NCBI GenBank assembly: GCA_004431415.1
Contig: QPMI01000531.1
Span: forward strand, 119,844-183,843
From: Cyanophora paradoxa
Lineage: Eukaryota > Glaucocystophyceae > Cyanophorales > Cyanophoraceae
DNA length: 64,000 nucleotides
Direction: 5' to 3'
In this document: positions 32,318 through 43,497 of the stretch, one piece after another
How the letters are laid out: every line of letters begins with the position of its first letter
Numbering within the stretch: the stretch's first letter is position 1
Translations under genes and position numbers: made by a program
Notes under the pieces: model-generated
Databases searched by the model: none
The model's input: the letters and a program-made list of their open reading frames with translations, nothing else
What the model was told of the DNA's origin: nothing

Positions 32318-34739
32318 ATGGCGCGTGTCGCCATCCTGGCTGCTCCTGCGCGGGTCTGCGCATGCAGCAGCAGCAACAGACGGGCAGCCGGCCGAGACCG
32401 TGCGCACGCGACGGCTGCAAGCACATGCCGGCTTTCCACGAGGAGCTCGTTCGCTCTCTCGAGTTCTTTTTCGCTGGGACCTCGACAGCGCCCGACCGAG
32501 CATCCGCAGGGCGCGCAGGTGGCCTCGAGCTCGCGTGCGAGCGCGGTGCAGCGGATCCGGGGCCCCAGCGGAGAGTACGAGCTCGGCTGGCCCCTCGGTG
32601 CGTCCCGAGGGCCCTGCTGTCTTTCCGTCCGCGTCCCCGAATCTGAGTCGCAGCGCGAAGGTCTGGGTGGTTTTTCGGAGTGCGCTCAGCGGCTGCTCTC
32701 TCGAAGATGCATGCATGTGCTGCGCGGCCGCCCCTAGCCTCACGCCCTTGTCCTAAGGGTCTTCGACGGCGTGGAGACGCGCACGGGGGCGCGGGTGGCG
32801 GTCAAGCGCGTGAACCTGGCGCACCTGGACGCGCGGGACGAGTTGAACCTGCGCCGGGAGGTCGACAACATGAGGCGGCTCAGGCACGACTGCGTCGTCC
32901 GCCTCCTCGACGACTTCCGCGAGGCTGACGACCACTACATCGTCATGGAGCGCGTCGACGGTGAAGCGCACCCCTCCCCATCGATATCGCACCCCCCGGC
33001 TGCTGATTTTGTACCCCCAGGAATGGAGCTGTACGAAAAGGTACCCCGGAGGAACGGCCTGCGAGGCGGGGGGGGGAGGCGGGGAGGCGTGTGTGGAGGG
33101 GGGGCCGCCGGACGCGGTCGGCGCTGACGCAGCGGGGCCGCAGTGCTGCAGCCCGCGGCTCTGCCTCACCCTCGCGCTGGGTGACCCGGAGGGCGGCTAC
33201 AAGCCGGATTTCGCCGGCCGCCTCCGGCAAGCCGTCGCCGCCGCCCTGCGCGTGCGCCGACCCCCGTCCCGCCCCGGCCCCACGGTCCTCCTGAGCCCGG
33301 CGGCGGGCGCCGGGCAGGTCAGCCCGCAGCGCGTCGACGTGCCCGTCGCCCTCGGGGCCGCCCGCGACCGCGTCCAGATTCAGGTGTACCCCCCGACCGA
33401 CCTCACCGCGCACCCCGGAGCCGGCGTGCGTCCCCGGCTCCGGATCCGGTCCCCCCCCGCCGACGCCCGGGCCCGGCAGGGCGCCTGCAACGTCGACGAC
33501 CGCGTCAAATACCTGGAGGCGGTGCGCAGCGCCGGGCCCCGCCGGCCCCGCCCCGCGGGCCCCGTCGTCGCACCGCGCGCCAACACGCGACGCGCGGGCA
33601 GCTGCGGGCCGCCGCGCGGGCGGAGCTCGCCTCGAACCTCGCCCTCGAGGGGCGCGCCTGGTCGCCGACGAGATCGGTGCGCCCGGGCCCGCCCGCCCGC
33701 CCGCGGCGGCCCGGCGGGGGCCGACGGGCGGCGCACAGACCAGACGTACCGTCTGGAGGAGGAGGCGGCGCGGCAGAGCTTCGCCCAGGTCGTCCAGGGT
33801 ACGCTTCAGATTCCCGAGGCGCAGGGCGGGGCGGGGCGGGGCGGGGCGGGGCCTCACCCCCGCCCCCGCAGCGGTGCGGTACATGCACGAGCAGGGCGTC
33901 GTGCACAGGCGAGCAGAGGGGGCGGACCGGGGCGGGGGCGGGGCCGGGGCGCGACGCGGGGCGGGGGGGCAGGGACCTAAAGCTGGACAACGTGATGACG
34001 GACCCCGCCACCGGCTCCGTCAAGCTCATCGGTGCCCCCGCACCCGCACCCGCACCCCCGCCCCCGCTCCAGGGACCGACGCCGCGGCCGCGGCCGCCAG
34101 ACTTCGGCTTCAGCCGCTCCGTGGAGAGCGCCCTCGCCAGCCACGTCGGCACCCGCCCGTGCGCCCCGCCCCGCCTCGCCGTCCGCCGCCGGCCCCGGGT
34201 CCCCTGACGCCCGTACCCCCAGCTACATGGCCCCCGAGGTCATGAGTGTCCCCCTGACCGGGTACGATGGCCGGGTCCGTGCCCCACCCCCCTCCCCCCT
34301 CCTCGCCCCCATCCCCCCGCCCCCCCTCGTCCTCCCCATGGCTGTACCCCCGCCGAGGGGACCGGGGCCCCGCAGGCGATCGACGTGTGGTCGCTGGGCG
34401 TCATCCTCTTCCTTATGCTCGCCGGCGGCTACCCCTTCGACTCGGCCGGCCACTTCCTCGTGTACCCGTGCGCCTCCTGCGCCCCCCGCCCTCCCCCGGG
34501 CAGCCTCGGTGTGCGAGCGGGGGCGGGGCGGCAGGGAGGACATGCGGGAGATCTTCGTGGGGGCGGGGGCGGCGGTCCCCGCGGGGGCCCGGGACCTGCT
34601 GCTGGCGATCTTCCAGCGCGACCCCGCCCTCCGCATCACCGTCCCCGGCATCCTCGCCCACCCCTGGCTCCAGCCCGCCCTCCGCCACGGCTCCCCCGCC
34701 GGCCCTTCCGCCGGCCCCTCTGCGGAGCCCAGCTCCTAG
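32318..34739 (+). CDS. CAMK-like Ser/Thr protein kinase, multi-exon
   Basis: The exon from ATG 32318 ends with YELGWPLG, which splices to GVFDGVETRTG (32760), completing the Gly-rich loop. Then come VAVKRV, HDCVVRLLDDF and YIVMERVDG. After a region of uncertain structure (33.06-33.74 kb) the C-lobe follows: YRLEEEAARQSFAQVV, VRYMHEQGVVHR joined to DLKLDNVM through a probable GC-AG intron (33909-33974), DFGFSRS, SYMAPEVM, AIDVWSLGVILFLMLAGGYPF, and a last exon with FQRDPALRI and HPWLQ, stop at 34737-34739. Catalytic HRD Asp, DFG and APE are intact, so it should be active. The middle insert encodes FAGRLRQAVAAALRV and SPQRVDVPVALG segments that may be extra exons or a foreign domain. Confidence 0.8.
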
Positions 34740-35066
34740 GGGGTCGGAGACGCCCCCTCGGGGGCGCCGGCGGGGCCTTCGACGCACGCAGCTCTCTCAG
34801 ATGTCAGCTCTCCGCGTAGGCTCATTGACGTTCGGCACTGGAATCGATATGTGCTTGATTTACGATTGCTTGAATTTTGATTGTTTTGTTTATGCTTGAT
34901 TTCAATTAATGTCCGCTGTGTGCTTGGGGCCTGTGCGGGAAGGGAGGAGGCGGGGCTACGGCTGTGCCGACGGCACGTCGCCTCCTGGTGCCACGCTGCT
35001 GCTGATTGGACTGCGCTGTTGACTCGATTCGGATTCGAATTCGCATCTGCGGGGCCGTCCCCGCCC
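34740..35066. other. Convergent intergenic spacer
   Basis: AT-rich DNA between the 3' end of the kinase (+) and the SH2 fragment (-), with TTGATT-TATGCTTGATTT words. No gene seen. Confidence 0.5.
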
Positions 35067-35460
35067 CTATATCGAGATGTACTCGCCGTTGCTCGCACGG
35101 GGCTGCGGAAAGATGGAGCGCTGCAGCACGTCGGACTTGGACTGGATGAAGTCCTGCGGGGCGGAAGGTGGGCCGGGGGGCCGTGGCGGAGCGGCGCGGG
35201 GGGCGAGCGGACCCGGACAGCGTCGGAGGTGGAGAGCGTCGCGGGGACGCGCGTGTTGAGCAGCTGCCCGTCGTGCTGCGCCCCCCGCTCGGCCCCTCCG
35301 CAGCGCACCGCGCCCCGGTGCCCGGCGGCACGGCGCTGCGCGGCGCGTACCCGCTTGTAGGTGATGGTGACGGCGCCGGCGGCCTCGTCGGGCCACGCCT
35401 GCGAGGAGAGGCGCAGCACGAAGGCCCCGGGCTCCTGCCCCGCCATCCGCCCCTGCGCCG
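35067..35460 (-). CDS. C-terminal SH2-domain exons, paralogous to the kinase at 3.6-6.6 kb (partial)
   Basis: Three minus-strand exons. GAFVLRLSSQAWPDEAAG through TITYK (35360-35455) is a clear SH2 core, with the phosphotyrosine-binding Arg codon at 35411-35413. HDGQLLNTRVPATLSTSDAV (about 35215-35275) parallels NGQVLHRRIPPTLDSADAV of the 3.6-kb gene. A last exon of about 28 codons ends at 35067. Exon order and spacing match the 3' part of that gene. The upstream part is missing or lies beyond the 139-bp satellite, so this is either the end of a gene with a satellite-filled intron or a gene fragment. Confidence 0.6.
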
Positions 35461-35519
35461 CCTGCCCGCCCCGCCACTCGGCCCGCCGCGCGCGGCGGCA
35501 ACCACGGGCCGCCGGGGCG

Positions 35520-36930
35520 GGGCGGACGCGGCGCGTGAGCGCTGGCAGCGGGGCGGGGCGGGCGGGGTGGCCCGGGGTACCCCTGACGAAGGCCCTGGAG
35601 CGGGGGCCGGGCTGCTGTCGGGCTCGGGGCGCTGCTGCGCCTCGCGCGCGCCGCGAGAGGTGAGCGCGGGCAGCGGGGCGGGGCGGGTGGGGTGGGGGTA
35701 CCGGATCGACCCGGGGTACCCCTGACGAAGGCCCTGGAGCGGGGGCCGGGCTGCTGTCGGGCTCGGGGCGCTGCTGCGCCTCGCGCGCGCCGCGAGAGGT
35801 GAGCGCGGGCAGCGGGGCGGGGCGGGCGGGGCGGGGGTACCGGATCGACCCGGGGTACCCCTGACGAAGGCCCTGGAGCGGGGGCCGGGCGGCTGTCGGG
35901 CTCGGGGCGCTGCTGCGCCTCGCGCGCGGCGCGTGAGGTGAGCGCGGGCAGCGGGGCGGGGCGGGTGGGGTGGGGGTACCGGATCGACCCGGGGTACCCC
36001 TGACGAAGGCCCTGGAGCGGGGGCCGGGCGGCTGTCGGGCTCGGGGCGCTGCTGCGCCTCGCGCGCGGCGCGTGAGGTGAGCGCGGGCAGCGGGGCGGGG
36101 CGGGCGGGGTGGCCCGGGGTACCCCTGACGAAGGCCCTGGAGCGGGGGCGGGGCGGCCGTCGGGCTTGCGGCCGGGCTCGCGGCCCTGCTGCGCCTCGCA
36201 CGCGGCGCGTGAGCGCTGGCAGCGGGGCGGGCGGGCGGGGTGGCCCAGGGTACCCCTGACGAAGGCCCTGGAGCGGGGGCCGGGCTGCTGTCGGGCTCGG
36301 GGCGCTGCTGCGCCTCGCGCGCGCCGCGTGAGGTGAGCGCGGGCAGCGGGGCGGGGCGGGTGGGGTGGGGGTACCGGATCGACCCGGGGTACCCCTGACG
36401 AAGGCCCTGGAGCGGGGGCCGGGCTGCTGTCGGGCTCGGGGCCCTGCTGCGCCTCGCGCGCGCCGCGTGAGGTGAGCGCGGGCAGCGGGGCGGGGCGGGC
36501 GGGCGGGGGTACCGGATCGACCCGGGGTACCCCTGACGAAGGCCCTGGAGCGGGGGCCGGGCGGCTGTCGGGCTCGGGGCGCTGCGCATGCTGCGCCTCG
36601 CGCGCGCCGCGTGAGGTGAGCGCGGGCAGCGGGGCGGGGCGGGTGGGGTGGGGTACCGGATCGACCCGGGGTACCCCTGACGAAGGCCCTGGAGCGGGGG
36701 CCGGGCGGCTGTCGGGCTCGCGGCCCTGCTGCGCCTCGCGCGCGCCGCGAGAGGTGAGCGCGGGCAGCGGGGCGGGCGGGCGGGGCGGGGTACCGGATCG
36801 ACCCGGGGTACCCCTGACGAAGGCCCTGGAGCGGGGGCCGGGCGGCTGTCGGGCTCGGGGCGCTGCTGTGCCTCGCGCGCGCCGCGTGAGGTGAGCGCGG
36901 GCAGCGGGGCGGGACGGGACGGGGCGAAGG
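35520..36930. repeat. Satellite, ten ~139-bp units
   Basis: The word GACGAAGGCCCTGG recurs at 35585, 35724, 35863, 36002, 36127, 36258, 36397, 36535, 36679 and 36816, so units are 125-144 bp, most often 139. Most units contain GGTACCGGATCGACCCGGGGTACC and GAGGTGAGCGCGGGCAG, the latter a perfect plus-strand 5' splice consensus. Long minus-strand open frames across it result from lack of stops in GC-rich repeats. Confidence 0.9.
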
Positions 36931-37260
36931 GCGGCGAAGGGCAGGGAGGCGAGCTGCCGGGCGCACCCGCAGCGTCGCGTCGGCCTCCTCCTGCGGCGGC
37001 AGCCCGTCCTCATCGCCGCCGCCCGCGCCGCCCTCGCCGCCAGCGGACGCCCGACTCTGCGGGGAGGACGCGGCCAGCGAGCCTCGGAGAGGCCTAGGGA
37101 GGCCTAGGCGGGAGGCGTCGGTTGAGGCCGGGCGGGACGGGGCGGGGCGGGGCGGGGCAGCGCGAGCTGTCGGGCGCACATGCACAGGAAACGTCGCGTC
37201 AGGCTCCTCGTGCGGCGGCGGCCCGTCCTCCACAGCGGAACGTCGTTGTATGGCGCCCTA
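36931..37260 (-). other. Two similar exon-like segments
   Basis: On the minus strand EDGLPPQEEADATLRV (about 36965-37020) and EDGPPPHEEPDATFPV (about 37170-37225) are near copies about 205 bp apart. They may be duplicated exons of the SH2 gene or remnants. A weaker third relative is near 37690-37720. Too short to assign. Confidence 0.3.
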
Positions 37261-39072
37261 TACGCTCAAGTTTAATTTTTCAAGTCGAGTCTATTAGAGG
37301 TTTTTATATATTCGAAACATATTCAACTTGAAAAATTAACCGGGGGGTTGAAGTCGGGTGCCGTTGGAAAAAAAGTCGTTCGAACTTCGCTCCAGAGCGA
37401 ATCGAAAACGGCCAGACCGAATCGCGCGCCGGCGCGCCATTGGCGTACCAATCAGCTGCTCTGCCATAGTTTTGCATGGTGGCGCTGGATTTTGCATTCT
37501 GAGCGACCTCGTTGCGCCGCGCGGCGCCGCGACCAAGTCCAAAAGGGGGGTACGTCATTGTTCAAGTCGAGTTCGCCCAGTTCTGCAGTAACGCGAACAC
37601 ACGATTTAAGTTAACGATATCGATTTACATAGAGGACTTTTTTCCTTCAGCGTAGTATAGGGCGCCATACAACGCCGTTCCGCTGTGCTCAGCCTCCTCG
37701 TGCAGCGGCGGCGCGGCCTCTGCGATCTGCAGTCTGCAGATCAGTAGCTGTCCACCCGCAGCCGGCGTGCCCGTCCGTGCGCATTTAGCTAGCCCAGCTG
37801 CCCAGGCTGCAGGAGCCCGCCCTGCTACATGCGTGGCTCGCCGCGGCGCTGCGCGTACGTATACTCAGTGACAGGCACTGACAGCTGGACTCCAAATTTA
37901 GACAAAATTGGATACCCTTCGCTCTTGCACCGTTGCAACGGTCCGGACTCCGGATCCACGTTAGCTGGACGTCGACTGTCGGACCGTCGACATCGGACCG
38001 TCACGATAAACAGACACCGATTTGACGGTCCGCGCGCGCGGGTTTTCATTCACACTGAAAGCTCCAAAACTCGAAATCGCCGCGCCGCCGACCGTCGCCG
38101 CGCCGCCGACCGTCAAAAAAAACGGGATGGCTTTGCCTGTACCCGTGCCGTCAACAGCTTTCAGCGGGAGCCGACGTCGACCGGCCGGCCAGCTAGTTGC
38201 CGGCCAGACTGTACAGCAGCTGACAACAACGTTATAACTTTCAACAAGCCAGGCTGCCAGCAGCCTGGCAGCAGGCTGTCAGAGCACCGCCGGCGCCAGG
38301 CTGCCAGCTGCCGGAGTCGGTCACTCACTGAGCCAGTCACTGCTGGCGCCACATCTACACGTGCACCGCCGCGGCGCGCGCGCGCGCACTGCGCAGACAC
38401 CTGCCTGCCAGCCTGGCAGACTCGCAGAGGCTCAGGCCAGCTGGGAGCCTGGGACAGCCTGGGAGCACTGAGATCTAGATCTAGAGTGCGCACGACGGCG
38501 CCGGCAGCGCTGACTTACGCTGGAACTCGCCGGTACCGGTAGTGAGCCTCGGAGTTGGATTTGGGAGCGGCCATCGGACAGCTTTGCAAGCACGTGCCGG
38601 CAGCGCCCAGCGCCACTGGTGCCACCGTGCACTGCACGCTTGCGGCGGAGAGACATCGACAGCTGGAGAGCCGCTGAGCGCTATCATTGTTTACTAGCGC
38701 TACGCAGACGCCGGCCGCTCCTTGCATCCGGCCCTTGCGACGGAATGCATATGGATCCGGAGCTGTGCCCAGCTCCAGCTGGACTTGGGGGCTGCTGATG
38801 GTTTAATCAGGTTCGTGCGTACGTATGCGCCGTCTGCGGACCTGCTCTAGATCGATAAATCCCCTAAGATCACGAATTAAAACTGCGCTCGGTGTCATGA
38901 TCACAGTGCTCTTCCTGATCCTGTTCTACGTGCGCGTTGTTGATGGCCGTGCACAGGATCCTGGAGTGCACGTGCGCGTGGGAGCAATTATCGCGGCTGG
39001 CCGTCGCTCCAGCTAGCTGTATATAGCTCGTGCGGCCGCAAGCGGACCGACCGCGAGCCGCTGAGCGGAAGG
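37261..39072. other. Intergenic DNA with short palindromic repeats
   Basis: Contains GACGTCGACTGTCGGACCGT at 37968 (shared with 55885), CGCCGCCGACCGTC doubled near 38080-38113, and interlocked CAGGCTGCCAG/CTGGCAG words at 38249-38312. A 63-codon frame at 38825 with a hydrophobic segment (MITVLFLILFYVRVVDG) could be a small secreted peptide but has no other support. Confidence 0.4.
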
Positions 39073-42000
39073 ATGCGGTCGCGGCTTTCGAATCGGAAGC
39101 GCTTCGTGATCAGCGGGCCCACGTGTGCCCTCGCGGTCGTGCTCAAGCTCTGCGCTCTGATGGCTGCATGGCCCTGGAGTTCTATGTACGTACAAGCTGC
39201 GCCCGGCGCGCCGGAGTGTCTTTCGCCCGGGAGCTTCTCCTATTGCGTCGGCAGCACCGCAGGCAGCGCGACAACTCAGAAAGGGGGTGCGCGCGCGTGG
39301 TCGGCTCCTGGTCATGATGGGCGGCTCCCATGGCCAGCTGACCCTCCCTCGAAAATTCTAACTTTCTTCGGCACGACCAGGGGCTGGATCGAACGCGCAA
39401 TTTTCCAGCGTCAAGAGCCTCCACTTTAGCGAAGCCGACGGTAAGTGGCGTTTGCAAATGCGGTTTTCGAGATTCCCGGCAAAGCCGCTTATGATTGCAC
39501 GTACATATGCGCCTCCGGCTGCTTCTTCGGAATCGATCGCAAAGGCTTCCTTTATTTTGTGTCGGCAAGAGCGCTGTGGCGGGTGAACGACTCCTGCGCG
39601 GCTGAGCTGGCTGCGGGGTCCCCGGCCAACAGTGCAGGTTGTGATATGTTGATTCATCTGCGCCCGCCGCGCGCGGCGCTCGCGACGGAACCCACTGATG
39701 CCCCCATGCATGCGCAGCTGTCACGAATGGCGTAGGAACGGTTGCGAGACTGAAGTGCGCTTTGCGGCATTCAGTATCGTCAACTTGAATTTTATTGCTT
39801 TTTTATTGACTTTCATCCGCGCTGCGCGCAGCACGCCGGTCGCCCTCACGAGTCGTGGTGGGTGTTTTCAACTGTTTTGTCTCGCGCAAATTTTTGCTAG
39901 CGACGCGAAGATCGTGAATACATACATACATTAAGTGCCGGCGGGCGACAGGGCAGGAGGGCATTCTGTACTTTGCAGACGGGTCCTCGAGCGCACAATT
40001 CACGATCCGCTCGTTCAACGTCACGAGTCTCAGCGTGCGGACGATTTTTCAAGGTCAGACCACACCGCCAAGCGCACGCGCTTGGCATGCCACTGAACGC
40101 TGACGTGTTTGGTTCTCCATAAGATACTTTTGGACAAGGAATCCGCGCGATGGTGTACTGCCCAGCGCCATTCGACCACCTGTACTACACAGTAGGAATG
40201 TCCAGCAGTCAGGGGCAGCTCCGACGAGCAAACGCAAATGGTGCGGACGTGTTCATATCAACAGTGGCAACTTAAGAGACCGCCGTAGCGCCCTACAACT
40301 GCCGCCCTGTCAAGCTGAACCTGCTCGCTGATATCAATTTCTTGCCTGCACACGCCTGCAGGCACGGCATCGGACGTCACAAGAATCTTGAGCTTGAGCT
40401 GGACCCCCGCCGATGACGGTCTAGCTGTTGACTGCGGCGACGGGTCGCAAAACGTGACGCTGTACGTGCGGAGCGCGGCCCTAACTCCAAGGAAGATATT
40501 CAAGGTGCGGGCGCCTCCTGCGAATGCTTGTCGCCGCGATTGCCTTCGTTCCCGGTTGCTCACAGGGGCGAACTGCTGTCAGGTTACCAGCAACGCCTCC
40601 TTGGGAGTGGACAGCGCAGTGCTCTCGGAATTCAGCGTTTTGATAGCGACGCAAACCGGAGGAGGGATTGATATTCTTCAAGATGCGAGGTGCGCATGCT
40701 TGCATCGATTACAGACCTTCGCCAAAAGGCCTCCAATCATTACATTCGTATATCAATCTTCGCATGCTTGATTCCGATTCTACATGCAGGAACGGTCTCT
40801 GGAGATTGTATTCACATGATGGAACATATCTTCGCGCCTTCGATTCAAACAACACCGAACAGACTATGGAAACGATCAAGCCATTTTACAGGCAAGCTGC
40901 GTACGCGGATGCCGTGTTGAGAAACCCTCAGCTCGCCGACGTCCTCTATATGTCTGATGCATACCGAATGTTCAATCGAAAATGTCTGACTTAGGATTCC
41001 GCGGATCGAACAGACCGAGCCAAGCAAACCTGGCGGTGGGGCAGTTTGGCATCGCTGCCGCGAGCACGTCCTACGCGCTCTACTCGGCGTGGGACACGAA
41101 CTTCATTTACGCGCACAAAGCAAACGTCAGTCTGCCCGGACCGAGCCCCGCGTCCTGCTCTTCAACGACGGAGACGCCGAGCCCGAGCCCGTCGCCGACG
41201 GAGACGCCGAGCCCGAGCCCGTCGCCCAGCCCGTCGCCGACGGAGACGCCGAGCCCGAGCCCGAGCCTGTCTCCCAGCCCTTCGCCGACGCAGACGCCGA
41301 GCCCGAGCCCAAGCCATTCGCCCAGCCTGTCGCCGACGGAGACGCCGAGCCCAAGCCCGAGCCCGTCGCCGACGGAGACGCCGAGCCCGTCGCCGACGCA
41401 GACGCCGAGCCCGTCGCCGACGGAGACGCCGAGCCCGAGCCCGTCGCCGACGGAGACGCCGAGCCCGAGCCCGTCGCCCAGCCCGTCGCCGACGGAGACG
41501 CCGAGCCCGAGCCCGTCGCCGACGGAGACGCCGAGCCCGAGCCCGAGCCTGTCTCCCAGCCCTTCGCCGACGCAGACGCCGAGCCCGAGCCCAAGCCATT
41601 CGCCCAGCCTGTCGCCGACGCGGACGCCGAGCCCAAGCCCGAGCCCGTCGCCGACGGAGACGCCGAGCCCGTCGCCGACGCAGACGCCGAGCCCGTCGCC
41701 GACGGACACGCCGAGTCTGAGCCTGGTGCCCAGCCCGTCGGAGACGCCAAGCCCGATCCCGTCGCCCAGCCCGTCTCCCATGGCCGCGAGCTCGTCGCCC
41801 AGCCCTTCAAGCAGTTCCGCTGTGCAGGTGCGCATGCTGTCGCGGAGCCTTCCAGCCTGCAGCTGTTCACATACAAAATTCCTGAATGAGGGAGTGTCAT
41901 TACTCATGTGCATGCCGAACTTGCAGAGCGACGGGCGCCCGGCCATTTCGTTTGCCAGCATACTGCTAGCGCTGGAAAAGATTCGAGGCGGTCAGGAGGT

Positions 42001-43338
42001 GACGGCCGTCGACGTAGACCGGGACAGCTCCGGGGCCGTGACGGTGGTCCTGACGCTCTCGACGCCTTTGGAGCTACTCAGCGGACCCCCGAAGGTCTGC
42101 AATGCTGCCGAGCGCATCCGGTTGTTTAATCGTTGAGGCTGCTGTCTGCAGGATCAACCACTCCATGGCCAGGCAGTCGATGGCAACGAGCAAGTGGCAC
42201 CGATCGCGAAGCACATATATTTGCCGATCGGGGGAATTCAGCAAGGCATGCCGCTATCTCTCGAGCTACGTGGAAACGAAACGAGTCTGCAACTGAACAA
42301 TCCCCTGCGCAGGCGTCGCGATCCGGGTGTATTTCTCGGACGCTTCCTTTTCGGTCGAAGCGCTCGATGCGTCCGTGTACTCTGACGAGTTCATCCGATT
42401 CCGTGCGCGCACGTGCCGCATTCATATCTGTACTGTGACAACAAGATTTAAGAATTGGGGAAAAGAAAGCAAATTAGAACCGAATGCCAGCTACGGTAAA
42501 GCCCAGCGGGTGCATCATCTGACGTCGTACTGTGCAGGTCCCCCGAATCTGTCATCGCTGCTTAACGGAATGAAGAGGGATCGTCTCCGCAAACTGCAGC
42601 AGACCAACGCGAACCCCAACGCGTTCGCGCTGCTGGCGATGGACGTACGAGTCGAGTTCCCTGCCAAGGAGCTGCCAAACTTGGTGGTGAAGGAGGTGCG
42701 TGATTCGACGACGGCCGCTCGCGGATCGCGCATCTCTTGCCTTGCGGACGGACGTTCAACCGACTCCGCGCGATTTCCGCAGGCGGTCCGCATCCCATTG
42801 GAGGTCGCCAGGGCGTGGAGCGAGGATTTCGTGTCTAGCTCAGTCGCGGCATGGAATGTGGGGACCGACCCCGCATCAAGCCACGGCCCGCCCTCGTCCA
42901 CGCGCGTCGACGTAAGTTCGAACTGTTCGCGGTCTGACGAAGAGGCCGTGCCGCTGACCGCGCCTGCTTTTGTAGGTCATCGTCGGCGCCTCGGTTGGCG
43001 TCGGGGGGGCTCTGTTCCTCGTTGTCGTCGCGGTCGTCTGGCGCCGCCTCGGCCGCTCGCGGTCTCCGTCGGCGCGCGGCGCCTCCCACCTGAGCAAAGC
43101 CGCAAGGGAGGATCGCCCCGACCAGAATCTCCCCGCGGTGGCCATCTTCTCAAACGTTGTACCCGCCAGCCCAGACCTGGAAGCGAGCGCACCACCGGAG
43201 CCCCTCACGGCGATGGCGATTCAGATACGACAACCGCCGCCGCCCGCGGCCAGGCACAGGATCCACGATCGGCATTCTAATTCTCTCTCTCGATCAGAAT
43301 CTCCAGCGGCCGACAGCCTCCTTTCAATCGTTCTATGA
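39073..43338 (+). CDS. Type I membrane protein: beta-propeller-like ectodomain, Ser/Thr-Pro stalk, one membrane span (multi-exon)
   Basis: ATG 39073 gives a signal-anchor-like N-terminus ([16 protein letters not shown]). Following exons carry repeats of the LYxxD type: [14 protein letters not shown] (39545), [11 protein letters not shown] (39960), [20 protein letters not shown] (40178-40235), [19 protein letters not shown] (40795) and [11 protein letters not shown] (40940). These recall YWTD/NHL beta-propellers that bind ligands outside the cell. A long [13 protein letters not shown] stalk (41165-41790) follows, then Cys-containing and helical domains (41820-42690). The last exon begins at 42976 after TTTGTAG with [21 protein letters not shown] (membrane span). 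It is followed by a basic, Pro-rich tail ending at 43338. Intron borders are partly inferred. Confidence 0.65.
41165..41790 (+). repeat. Ser/Thr-Pro-rich coding repeat
   Basis: Built from GACGGAGACGCCGAGCCCGA-type units with two larger near-identical blocks (about 41250-41400 and 41540-41700). All three plus frames and the reverse frames stay open here, which generates shadow frames of 224-284 codons. Only the PSPSPTETP frame fits the neighbouring exons. Confidence 0.85.
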
Positions 43339-43497
43339 TTGCGAGGCGTTGATTTCAATCCCTGAGTAATCGATGTAAACTCTATGTAAACTCAATCATC
43401 TATCTACGTATACGTATACGCCGTCCCGCCCCGGCCCCGCCGGAGCCGCCGCGCCGCCCGCCGAAGCCGACGTCGACGCGACGCCGGCGCCGGCGCG

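Noticed and set aside
34736-37233. Three minus-strand frames of 617-775 codons made of RSRAFVRGTPG-type repeats
   Set aside because: They run through a 139-bp satellite and through introns of the SH2 exons. Openness reflects lack of stops in GC-rich DNA.
41107-41961. Minus-strand frames of 257-284 codons made of [11 protein letters not shown]-type repeats
   Set aside because: Antisense of the Ser/Pro repeat in the plus-strand membrane protein.
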